DNA of 64,000 bases from Cupriavidus malaysiensis. Its GTDB lineage: Bacteria; Pseudomonadota; Gammaproteobacteria; Burkholderiales; Burkholderiaceae. Shown piece after piece: positions 9,277-16,513 of the stretch. How positions within the stretch are numbered: the first letter of the stretch is position 1; every line of letters starts with the position of its first letter. The notes below the pieces were generated by a model. The model made no database searches, was not told the origin of the DNA, and saw only the letters and a program-made list of their open reading frames with translations. The position numbers and the translations under genes were made by a program. The stretch covers positions 1,674,001-1,738,000 of the forward strand of contig NZ_CP017754.1 of assembly GCF_001854325.1 (NCBI RefSeq), read 5' to 3'.

Positions 9277-10074
9277 ATGAATCATCCGGTAGCGGCGGGG
9301 GACCAGGACGGCGAGGGCCGGCTGGTCAGCGCGCTGGCGCGCGGGGTCTCCATCCTGGGGTGCTTTTCGCCGACGGCACAGGAACTGAGCGGGCGCGAGC
9401 TGATGGAGATGACCGGCCTGGCCAAGCCCACCTTGTTCCGCCTGCTCGACACGCTGTGCGAGCTGGGCCTGCTGCGCTACTCGGAACGGGTGTCCAAGTA
9501 CGTGCCCGGCGTCGGCCTGCTGAACCTGGCGGCGCCGGCGCTGGCGCGCATGACGGTGCGCCAGCTGGCGCGGCCCCTGATGCAGGAACTGGCCGACCAC
9601 ATCTGCGGCCAGCTCGAGCTGACCCTGGGCATCGGCCATACGCTCAGCTACGTCGAGATCGTGCAGGGCGTGGGCAGCAAGGTGTTCCGCCCCGAGGTGG
9701 GCATGCGCGTGTCGGTCTCGCGCACCGGCTCGGGCCGCGCCTACCTGTCGCTGATGGCACCCGAGGAGCGCGAGGCTTACCTGGCCGGGCTGAAGGCACA
9801 GGATCCGCAGCGCGAGGCCTGGCTGCAGGAGCGCCTGGCCGATGCCGCGCGCGACCTCGAGGAGTACGGCTTCTGCCGCGGCCATCGCGACCTGCACCGG
9901 GAAATCGAGTCGATCGCCGTGCCCATGCGGGTGCGCCGCGACGGCGAGGCGTGGATCTTCGCCGCCTCGGTGCCGGTGTACAGCGAGCAGAGCAAGCAGC
10001 TCGTCGACAACCTGGGGCCGCGCCTGGTGACGCTGGTACGCAGTGTCGAGGCTTCACTGGGGACGATCGGGTAG
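9277..10074 (+). CDS. IclR-family transcriptional regulator
   Basis: 265-residue regulator. The N-terminal winged helix-turn-helix spans about residues 20-80 (LSGRELMEMTGLAKPTLFRLLDTL), followed by the IclR effector-binding domain with the typical SRTGSGRAYLS and EYGFCRGHRDLHREIESIAVP segments. Start at ATG 9277 is supported by GAGGGCGAGG; a longer in-frame TTG/ATG extension is AT-rich and not protein-like. It is divergent from the thiolase operon and upstream of two gene remnants, so it probably regulates an acyl-CoA or aromatic catabolic set on one or both sides. Confidence 0.9.
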   Translation: MNHPVAAGDQDGEGRLVSALARGVSILGCFSPTAQELSGRELMEMTGLAKPTLFRLLDTLCELGLLRYSERVSKYVPGVGLLNLAAPALARMTVRQLARPLMQELADHICGQLELTLGIGHTLSYVEIVQGVGSKVFRPEVGMRVSVSRTGSGRAYLSLMAPEEREAYLAGLKAQDPQREAWLQERLADAARDLEEYGFCRGHRDLHREIESIAVPMRVRRDGEAWIFAASVPVYSEQSKQLVDNLGPRLVTLVRSVEASLGTIG

Positions 10075-10115
10075 TAGAAGGAGAAGGGGTTTCAAACCGG
10101 AGGAGACACGCAGTC

Positions 10116-10568
10116 ATGACCAAGCTGCATCGCTGGGCGCAAATACAAGCAGACAAGGCCGCCGAGATCCAGGCCGACACTGGCGCGGTGCTGACCTACG
10201 GCGGGCTCGACCGCCGCGCCGGGCGCGTGGGGCGCTGGCTGGTGTCGCTCGGCCTGCTGACGCAGCATCCGGCCGTTTATGACGCCGCCGTGAGCGGGGT
10301 GCCCGACGAGGAGTTCGGCGAAGTCGCCAAGGCCGTGGTGCACCTGCGCGACCCGGCCCGGGCCGGCGCCGCCATGGCGCAGGAACTGGTGGATTTCTGC
10401 CTGGCCAGGCTGGGCCGCCCGAAACTGCCGCGCACCGTGGTGTTCGACAACCCGCTGCCGCGCCTGGAGACGGGCAAGCTGCTGCGCCGCGAACTCAAGG
10501 AGCGCTATCGCGGCCGCCCGGGCGAGGGCTTCGCGGTGCAGGCGCGCCGCGCCGCAGCCGACGCCTGA
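10116..10568 (+). pseudogene. remnant of an acyl-CoA synthetase with large internal deletion
   Basis: A single open frame of 150 codons reads as the two ends of an AMP-forming acyl-CoA synthetase joined together. Residues 1-47 match the usual N-terminus (AEIQADTGAVLTYGGLD, then RVGRWLVSLGL). From residue 48 on it matches the C-terminal domain (HPAVYDAAVSGVPDEEFGE ... PRLETGKLLRRELKE). The whole AMP-binding core of roughly 350 residues, including the P-loop-like signature, is missing, yet the frame is kept. It has a good ribosome site (GGAGGAG). It cannot be an active synthetase; it could still make a small protein, which is inference. Confidence 0.85.
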
Positions 10569-10573
10569 ATCCC

Positions 10574-10603
10574 CATCCCAGCCCATTCCAGTCCATCCCG
10601 GGC
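10574..10603. repeat. 10-bp tandem repeat, 3 copies
   Basis: Three degenerate copies of CATCCCAGCC between the synthetase remnant and the dehydrogenase remnant. Confidence 0.65.
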
Positions 10604-10650
10604 CGGCGCGTCTCGCGGAGGTGCCGGCCGAGCCTTGCAAGGAAGCCGTC

Positions 10651-10950
10651 ATGCGTAGTGTTTTCCGTGAAGACCACGAACAGTTCCGTACCCAGATGCT
10701 GCGCGTCTTCGTCGACGATTGCCTGGCGCTGCACCTGCGCCGCGAGCTGAGCCCGGACCGCGCGGCCATGGCCAAGCTCAATGCCACCGAGATGCAGGGC
10801 CGCGTGCTCGACGAGTTCCTGCAACTGCACGGCGGTTAAGGCTACATGAGCGAATACGCGATCGGCGGCGCCTGGGTCGACGCACGCGTGCAGCGCATCT
10901 TCGGCGGCAGCAGCGAAATCATGCGCGAGATCATCGCGCGCACGCTGTAG
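10651..10950 (+). pseudogene. remnant of an acyl-CoA dehydrogenase: internal deletion plus nonsense codon
   Basis: The first 20 codons resemble an acyl-CoA dehydrogenase N-terminus (VFREDHEQFRTQMLRVF). They run in frame straight into the C-terminal domain (NATEMQGRVLDEFLQLHGG). At 10837-10839 a TAA stands where the family has Tyr (LHGG-Y-GYM), consistent with a TAC to TAA change. The same frame then continues with GYMSEYAIGGAWVDA and the C-terminal FGGSSEIMREIIARTL to TAG at 10950. About 280 of 380 residues are lost. It follows the synthetase remnant in the same direction, so the pair looks like a decayed operon. Confidence 0.9.
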
Positions 10951-10967
10951 CGCCGGGCGCGCGCTGA

Positions 10968-11903
10968 CTAGGCTGCGGCGGCGCCGTGCGCGGGCGCCCG
11001 GCCGGCGCGCGGCAGCGGGAAGACCCGCGCCGCCACGTCGCGGAAGCGCTGCGCGGCGGCGCTCTGCTGGTCGGGGCGGTAGGCCAGGGCGAGCCCGATC
11101 GCGGCCGCGGCCGGATAGTCCTCCAGTTCCCGGTAGACGATACGCTCGCTGGCGAAGCGCTGCATGATGGACGGCACCAGGGCTACGCCCAGCCCGCTTT
11201 CCACCAGCGCGAGCACGGTCTGCACCTGGATGGCTTCCTGCGCCACGCGCGGCACGAAGCCGGCGAGCTGGCAGGCCGACATGGCGGCGCTGTGCAGGCC
11301 GGCCGCCTCGTCGGCGGCGTACATGATGAAGCGTTCCCCGGCCAGCTCGGCCAGGCGCAGCGGCCCCTTGCCGGCGAGCGCGTTGCCGCGCGGCAGCGCG
11401 GCCACGAAGCCGTCGTGCTCGAGCGGCAGCAGGGTGGCGCCCGAGTGGCGCAGCAGCGGCGTGCGCACCAGCCCGACGTCGAGCGCTTCCTCGTCCAGCC
11501 ATTGCAGGATGCGCGCCGAGGTGGCCTCGCGCAGCACCAGCTCCACGCCGGGGTACTCGGCACGGAAGATCGGCACCAGGCGCGGCAGCAGCGCGAAGGT
11601 GGTGGAGCCGACGAAGCCCACGCGCAGCACGCCGCCGGTGCCGCTGTCCGCGCTGCGCGCGGCATCGGAGAATTGCGCGGCGTGGAACAGCATGCGGCGT
11701 GCCTCGGCGAGCGCGGCGCGGCCGCTTGGCGTCAGCGCCACGCCGCGCGCGTCGCGCGTGAACAGCGTGGTGCCGAGTTCGGCCTCCAGTTTCTGGATCG
11801 ACACCGACAGCGGTGGCTGCGCCATGTGCAGGCGCTCGGCAGCGCGGCGGAAATTCAGCGTTTCCGCCAGCACGACGAAATGCCGGATGCGGCGCAGGTC
11901 CAT
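10968..11903 (-). CDS. LysR-family transcriptional regulator
   Basis: 311-residue LysR protein. The helix-turn-helix occupies residues 1-60 (MDLRRIRHFVVLAETLNF, then RRAAERLHMAQPPLSVSIQK), followed by the periplasmic-binding-like effector domain. The start was placed at the ATG complementary to 11901-11903, the canonical LysR N-terminus, not at a longer upstream frame. It sits 14 bases downstream of the enoyl-CoA hydratase in the same leftward transcript, and is the natural candidate to bind the mirror-image operator modules at 12820-12852 and 13024-13068. Confidence 0.92.
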   Translation of the reverse strand: MDLRRIRHFVVLAETLNFRRAAERLHMAQPPLSVSIQKLEAELGTTLFTRDARGVALTPSGRAALAEARRMLFHAAQFSDAARSADSGTGGVLRVGFVGSTTFALLPRLVPIFRAEYPGVELVLREATSARILQWLDEEALDVGLVRTPLLRHSGATLLPLEHDGFVAALPRGNALAGKGPLRLAELAGERFIMYAADEAAGLHSAAMSACQLAGFVPRVAQEAIQVQTVLALVESGLGVALVPSIMQRFASERIVYRELEDYPAAAAIGLALAYRPDQQSAAAQRFRDVAARVFPLPRAGRAPAHGAAAA

Positions 11904-11917
11904 GGGGCTGCGCCGGC

Positions 11918-12715
11918 TCACTGGCCGGTGAAGACCGGCTGGCGCTTTTCCAGGAAGGCCTGCACCGCTTCGCGATGGTCGGCGGTCTGATGCGACAGTG
12001 CCTGCAAGCCGGCCGACAGTTCCAGCAGCGTGTCCAGGCGGCTGTGCATGCCTTCGCGCATCAGCCGCTTGGCCATGCGCACCGCGTGCGGCGGGTTGGC
12101 GGCGATGCGCGCGGCGATGTCGAGGGCCGTCGGCAGCAGTTGCTCGGCCGGCACCACGCGCGAGACCAGGTTCCATTCGAGGGCCTGGCGGGCATCGATC
12201 GGCGTGCCGGTGAAGGTCATCTCGGCGGCGCGCGACAGCCCGATCACGCGCGGCAGCAGCCAGGCGCCGCCATCGCCGGGAATGATGCCGAGCTTGACGA
12301 AGCTCTCGGCGAACTGGGCCTGCTCCGCGGCGATGCGGATGTCGCACATGCAGGCCAGGTCGAGGCCGGCGCCCATGGCCGGGCCGTTGACTGCGGCGAT
12401 CACCGGCACCTCCAGGTTGAACAGGGCCAGCGGCAGGCGCTGGATGCCGTTGCGGTAGTCCTGGCGGATCTCCAGGCCGCTGACGGCGCCCGATGCCTGG
12501 CGTTCCATGTCGCGGATATTGCCGCCGGTGGAGAAGGCGGCGCCGGCGCCGGTGAGGACCACCGCGCGCACGCTGCGGTCGTCGCGGATGCGAGCGATGG
12601 CGGCGAGGAAGTCGTCGACCGCGCTGTTGCCGGTCAGCGGGTTGCGCCGCTCGGGCTCGTTCATGGTCAGGGTCACGATGTGGCCCTGTTGCTCGTATCG
12701 CAGGAAATCCGCCAT
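11918..12715 (-). CDS. enoyl-CoA hydratase/isomerase family protein
   Basis: 265-residue crotonase-fold protein. The oxyanion-hole segment FSTGGNIRDME and NGPAMGAGLDLACMCDIR are clear. The second catalytic Glu region reads FVKLGIIPGDGGAWLLPR, so an Asp-Gly-Gly replaces the usual Glu/Ala-Gly-Gly, as in a known crotonase subgroup; chemistry may be isomerisation or hydration. The start was chosen at MADFLRYEQQG, where family similarity begins. It is the first gene of a leftward pair with the LysR regulator, divergent from the acyl-CoA dehydrogenase pair. Confidence 0.88.
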   Translation of the reverse strand: MADFLRYEQQGHIVTLTMNEPERRNPLTGNSAVDDFLAAIARIRDDRSVRAVVLTGAGAAFSTGGNIRDMERQASGAVSGLEIRQDYRNGIQRLPLALFNLEVPVIAAVNGPAMGAGLDLACMCDIRIAAEQAQFAESFVKLGIIPGDGGAWLLPRVIGLSRAAEMTFTGTPIDARQALEWNLVSRVVPAEQLLPTALDIAARIAANPPHAVRMAKRLMREGMHSRLDTLLELSAGLQALSHQTADHREAVQAFLEKRQPVFTGQ

Positions 12716-12819
12716 TTGTCCTTGTCTCTCCGTATGGGTTCGTTCTGCTTGCCGCAGTCGCGGCACACGTTGCTGCGCACGGCCGCCGGGGGCAAGGCTA
12801 AGGGAGGCGGACTCGGCTT

Positions 12820-12852
12820 GTCCAATATCCGTTTGCACAGGAGCGATATCGC
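12820..12852 (-). promoter_or_regulatory. promoter/operator module A, leftward
   Basis: Read on the minus strand this 33-base module has the blocks GATATCG, six variable bases, TGCAAA, three variable bases, ATATTGGAC. The same arrangement with identical spacing occurs on the plus strand at 13036-13068. It lies about 105 bases upstream of the hydratase-LysR transcript and points toward it. GATATCG overlaps a further GATAT repeat at 12841-12861, consistent with a LysR-type operator. Confidence 0.6.
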
Positions 12853-12865
12853 CGGGATATTGCGC

Positions 12866-12892
12866 TGCCGCGCCTGCCGCGCCTGCCGCGCC
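12866..12892. repeat. 9-bp tandem repeat, 3 exact copies
   Basis: TGCCGCGCC repeated three times between the two mirror-image promoter modules. Confidence 0.8.
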
Positions 12893-13023
12893 AAGCCTGC
12901 CCAAGGCGCAGGCGGGCCAAGATGGCGCGGTATTCCGACGGCTTGTCCTCGGCGGGGGCGTGCGGGAAGAGCTGTCCAGCGCCGCTGTGGCCAGGGCTTC
13001 CAGGGGGCATTCGCCGGCATCCG

Positions 13024-13068
13024 CCCGATACCGATTCGATATCGGGAGCTTGCAAATCAATATTGGAC
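13024..13068 (+). promoter_or_regulatory. promoter/operator module B, rightward, with LysR-type box
   Basis: Perfect 7-base inverted repeat CCCGATA, nine bases, TATCGGG at 13024-13046, which fits the LysR T-N11-A box. It runs into the block order GATATCG-N6-TGCAAA-N3-ATATTGGAC at 13038-13068 shared with module A at 12820-12852. It points toward the Bug remnant and the acyl-CoA dehydrogenase pair. Confidence 0.65.
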
Positions 13069-13121
13069 GGGGCCCGCGCGACGCCCTTACTCTGTCGCAT
13101 CCGCCGCCGTCCGCGCATCTG

Positions 13122-13445
13122 ATGTTCGGTGCGCTGCCGTCGTCGATGCCACACGCGCGCGCCGGTAAGCTGCATGCCCTGGCGATCCTGGACGCGACCC
13201 GATTCCCGCTGATGCCCGAGGTGCCCACGCTGCGCGAGCTGGGCTTCAACGATACCGAGGCCAGCGCCTGGTTCGGCGTGGTGGCGCCGGCGCGCACGCC
13301 GCGTGCCATCGGCGCGCAGCCGATGATGCCGGGCAGCCCGGAGGCGTTCGGCCGCTTCGTCGAGGACGAGCGCGCGCGCTGGATCCCGGTCGCCAAGGCG
13401 CTCGGGGTCGGGGCGGAACGAGCGGCGCCAGGACCGCAACCGTGA
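13122..13445 (+). pseudogene. remnant of a Bug-type solute-binding protein
   Basis: The 107-codon frame matches only the C-terminal part of tripartite tricarboxylate transporter (Bug) receptors: FGALPSSMPHARAGKLHALA, then FPLMPEVPTLRELGF, WFGVVAPARTP. After APARTPRAI about 25 residues usual in the family are missing, and the frame resumes with GAQPMMPGSPEAFGRFV to the normal C-terminal RWIPVAKALGV. The signal peptide and the first two thirds are absent. It therefore carries both a 5' truncation and an in-frame internal deletion. It lies just upstream of the acyl-CoA dehydrogenase pair. Confidence 0.82.
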
Positions 13446-13482
13446 CTGTGTATGACCGATTGACCGATAAGGGAGTCGAAGT

Positions 13483-14640
13483 TTGGACAACTTGCTGAGT
13501 GCCTTCCGGCTGGCGGCCTTGCCGGCTGAAGCCGAGGCCTTCCGCGCCGATGTGAAGGCCTTCCTGCGCGACAACCAGCCGGCCGCGCCGGCTGACGTGC
13601 GTGCCCGCTCGTGGATGGGTTTCGATGCGGCCTTCAGCCGCCGGCTCGCCGCGCGCGGCTGGGTCGGCCTGACGCTGCCGGCCTCCTACGGCGGTGCCGG
13701 CATGGACGCCTTCCGGCGCTTCGTGCTGGTCGAGGAACTGCTGGCGGCGGGGGCGCCGGTGTCGGCGCACTGGATCGCCGACCGCCAGAGCGGTCCGCTG
13801 ATCCTGAAGTACGGCACCGAGGCGCAGAAGCGCTTCTATCTGCCGCGCATCTGCGCCGGCGACGCCTTCTTCTGCATCGGCATGAGCGAGCCGGGCTCCG
13901 GCTCGGACCTGGCCAGCGTGCGCACCCGGGCAACGCGCTGCGAGGAGGGCTGGCGCCTGTCGGGGCGCAAGATCTGGACCACCAATGCCGACCACTGCCA
14001 CTACATGATCGCGCTGGTGCGCTCCTCCGGCGCGCCGGAGGACCGGCAGCGGGGGCTATCGCAGTTCATCGTCGACCTGTCGCTGCCGGGCGTGACGGTG
14101 CGCCCCATCCGCGACCTGACCGGCGATGCGCATTTCTCGGAGGTCAGCTTCGACGATGTGCTGCTGGCGCCAGACGCGCTGGTGGGCGACGAAGGCAGCG
14201 GCTGGGAACAGGTGACGGCGGAACTGGCTTTCGAACGCAGCGGTCCGGAACGCATCTACTCGAGCATCGCCTTGCTGGAGCACTGGCTGGCGGGACTGCG
14301 GCGCGGCGCGCCAGGCGCGGAGCAGATCGCACTGGCCGGGCGCTTCGCCACCCACCTGTGCACGCTGCGCAGCATGTCGGTGGCGGTCACCGCGCGGCTG
14401 GCACGTGGCGAGAGCCCGGTGGTCGAGGCGGCGCTGGTCAAGGACATCGGCACCGAGTTCGAGCAGTCGATCCCGGCCCTGATCGAGGCGCTGTGCGGTG
14501 CCGAGCCGGGCGCCGAGATCGATGCCGAACTGGTCCGCACGGTGGCCTACCTGAGCCAGATCTCACCGACCTTTTCGCTGCGCGGCGGAACCCGCGAGAT
14601 CCTGCGCGGCATGATCGCGCGCGGCCTGGGGCTGCGCTGA
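13483..14640 (+). CDS. acyl-CoA dehydrogenase (TTG start)
   Basis: 385-residue FAD-dependent acyl-CoA dehydrogenase. N-terminal domain to about residue 125, the FAD/substrate loop CIGMSEPGSGSDLASVRTRA, IWTTNADHCHYMIAL, and the C-terminal helical domain ending in RGGTREILRGMIARGLGLR are all intact. The start is TTG at 13483: an in-frame stop lies at 13468-13470, the next Met is about 45 residues inside the conserved domain, and AAGGGAG lies 7 bases upstream. It is followed after 34 bases by a second dehydrogenase subunit, an arrangement like PimC/PimD heteromers. It is probably expressed from module B upstream. Confidence 0.9.
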   Translation: MDNLLSAFRLAALPAEAEAFRADVKAFLRDNQPAAPADVRARSWMGFDAAFSRRLAARGWVGLTLPASYGGAGMDAFRRFVLVEELLAAGAPVSAHWIADRQSGPLILKYGTEAQKRFYLPRICAGDAFFCIGMSEPGSGSDLASVRTRATRCEEGWRLSGRKIWTTNADHCHYMIALVRSSGAPEDRQRGLSQFIVDLSLPGVTVRPIRDLTGDAHFSEVSFDDVLLAPDALVGDEGSGWEQVTAELAFERSGPERIYSSIALLEHWLAGLRRGAPGAEQIALAGRFATHLCTLRSMSVAVTARLARGESPVVEAALVKDIGTEFEQSIPALIEALCGAEPGAEIDAELVRTVAYLSQISPTFSLRGGTREILRGMIARGLGLR

Positions 14641-14674
14641 GCGGGCCCGTCACCCCATCGAGAGAACCTGAGCG

Positions 14675-15655
14675 ATGTTCGTAGAAGCCATCGAGGCCAT
14701 CCTGAAAGACCAATGCACGCCGGCCTTCGTGCGCAAGGTGGAGGCTGGTGCGCCGGCTGCGCCGTTGTGGGACGCTCTGGCCGACGCCGGCTTCCTCGAG
14801 TTGCTGGCACCGGAGGCCGCGGGTGGCGCCGGGCTTACCCTGGCCGAAGCCTTCCCGGTCTTCACCGCGCTGGGACGGCACGCCGTGCCGGCGCCGGTGG
14901 CACAAAGCCTGGCCGCGCGTGCGCTGCTGGCGCCGCACGGCGTGGCCGTACCGGCCGGCATGGTCACGCTCGCGCCGGCGCTGCGCGCCGAAGGCGAGGG
15001 TGGCTATTGCGCCCAGACGCCCTTCGGCATGCTTGCCGGCCATGTGCTGGCCGATGCCGGCAGCGACCTCGTGCTGCTGGACTGCGCCGCCGCCGAGCGC
15101 GTCGCCGCCGGCGTGCACGGCAGCCAGTGCGCCACGCTGCGCTGGGCGCGCGCCGAGCCCTTGCTGCGCCTGCCCGGGGCAGGCGGCGGGGTGCAGGCTT
15201 TCGGCGCCGCCCTGCATGCGGCGCTGCTGGCGGGCGCCATGAGCCGCGTGTTCGAGCTGACGCTGCAGTACGGCAACGACCGCGCCCAGTTCGGCAAGTC
15301 GATCGGCAAGTTCCAGGCCATCCAGCACCAGCTTGCCGTGATGGCGGAACATGTGGCGGCGGCCGGCACCGCCGCCGAACTCGCCTTCCGCGGCGACCGC
15401 CCGGTGCCGGCCATGCTGGGGGCGGCCATCGCCAAGGCGCGTACCAGCGAGGCCGTCGGCGTGGTCGCGGCCAGCGCGCATGCGGTGCACGGTGCGATCG
15501 GCGTCACTGAGGAATATGATCTGCAACTGCTGACACGCCGGCTGCACGAATGGCGCATGGCGCACGGCTCCGAGGCCTACTGGCACCGGTTCGTCGGGGA
15601 GGCCCTGCTGGCCTGGCGCGGCAGCGCCAGCGACTTCGCGCGCCAGGCAGCCTGA
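14675..15655 (+). CDS. acyl-CoA dehydrogenase, short partner subunit
   Basis: 326-residue member of the acyl-CoA dehydrogenase family, shorter than the usual 380. N-terminal helices (LWDALADAGFLELLAPEAAG) and the C-terminal four-helix domain (RAQFGKSIGKFQAIQHQLA; HAVHGAIGVTEEYDLQLLTR) are recognisable, while the middle beta domain is reduced. This form is typical of the second gene in two-subunit dehydrogenase pairs such as PimD. ATG at 14675 follows GAGAGAACC. Its neighbour 13483-14640 is the likely heteromer partner. Confidence 0.87.
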   Translation: MFVEAIEAILKDQCTPAFVRKVEAGAPAAPLWDALADAGFLELLAPEAAGGAGLTLAEAFPVFTALGRHAVPAPVAQSLAARALLAPHGVAVPAGMVTLAPALRAEGEGGYCAQTPFGMLAGHVLADAGSDLVLLDCAAAERVAAGVHGSQCATLRWARAEPLLRLPGAGGGVQAFGAALHAALLAGAMSRVFELTLQYGNDRAQFGKSIGKFQAIQHQLAVMAEHVAAAGTAAELAFRGDRPVPAMLGAAIAKARTSEAVGVVAASAHAVHGAIGVTEEYDLQLLTRRLHEWRMAHGSEAYWHRFVGEALLAWRGSASDFARQAA

Positions 15656-15920
15656 GCGCCCCGGGGGGGGCGGCGCACCTGCCGTCGCCGCCCCGCTGTC
15701 CCGGCGCGGCCCCGCTGCACGAGGCTTTGCAAGCCAGCGTTCCTCCGCCCCCGGGGCGCCGGCATGGCCGCGGCAGCGCCCCTTTCCACCTGCTGTTAAG
15801 CTTGTATCGGGCAGGGCGTCCTCGCCTTGCCGTTTTGCATGGCAGAATCCCTGCCGCATCCGCCATTTTTCGGCGCTTGCGGCGGGTTTGGAGCGGTTCG
15901 CAAAAAAATTAGCACGACCG

Positions 15921-15949
15921 TTCACAAAATTTCGATTCACGGATAATAT
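15921..15949 (+). promoter_or_regulatory. sigma-70-type promoter of the DUF1178 gene
   Basis: TTCACA and TAATAT with exactly 17 bases between them in an AT-rich patch, ending 24 bases before the ATG at 15974. The remainder of the 318-base spacer 15656-15973 holds a G-run and no gene that I can see. Confidence 0.65.
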
Positions 15950-15973
15950 TGCTTTCGACGGGCTGGAAAGATC

Positions 15974-16420
15974 ATGAAGGTGCTCGACCTGCGCTGTGCG
16001 CATGACCATCGTTTCGAGGGCTGGTTCGCCTCGGAGGAGGAGGCGCAGAACCAGATCGCGCGTGACCTCGTCCAGTGCCCGGTCTGCGGCGACCACGCCG
16101 TGAGCCGGCTGCCGAGCGCGCCGCGCCTGAATCTCTCGGGCGCCGTGGCGCCGGCGCAGGGCTCCGGCGAATCCTCGCCGACCGCACGGCAGGCGGCGCT
16201 GCAGGCGCTGTACCTGAAGGCGGTGCGGCAGGTGCTGGCGCAGACCGAGGACGTGGGGGAACGCTTTGCCGAGGAGGCGAGGCGCATGCACTACGAAGAG
16301 GCGCCCGAGCGCGGTATCCGCGGCTCGGCGTCGGCCGAAGAGGTGCAGGCGCTGGCCGAGGAGGGCATCGATACCATCCAGCTCGTGGTGCCGGACGCGC
16401 TCAAGCAGACGGCCCACTGA
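15974..16420 (+). CDS. DUF1178 family protein
   Basis: 148-residue small protein with the family N-terminus MKVLDLRCAHDHRFEGWF and a CxxC pair (QCPVCGDHAVSRLPSAP, about residues 34-50), likely a zinc-ribbon-like knuckle. The C-terminus (HYEEAPERGIRGSASAEE) is also a DUF1178 hallmark. Function unknown. It has its own promoter at 15921-15949. In related genomes I recall it close to the nuo/Nudix group, so the catabolic block 6259-15655 may be an insertion; this is inference. Confidence 0.9.
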   Translation: MKVLDLRCAHDHRFEGWFASEEEAQNQIARDLVQCPVCGDHAVSRLPSAPRLNLSGAVAPAQGSGESSPTARQAALQALYLKAVRQVLAQTEDVGERFAEEARRMHYEEAPERGIRGSASAEEVQALAEEGIDTIQLVVPDALKQTAH

Positions 16421-16513
16421 ATTGCGTCCTGTGCCCGTTCCCGCCGGTGCATGACGCGCAGGCAGAACAACGCGCCGGTCATTTAGACGCCGGCATCATC
16501 ACTGGAGACGGGC

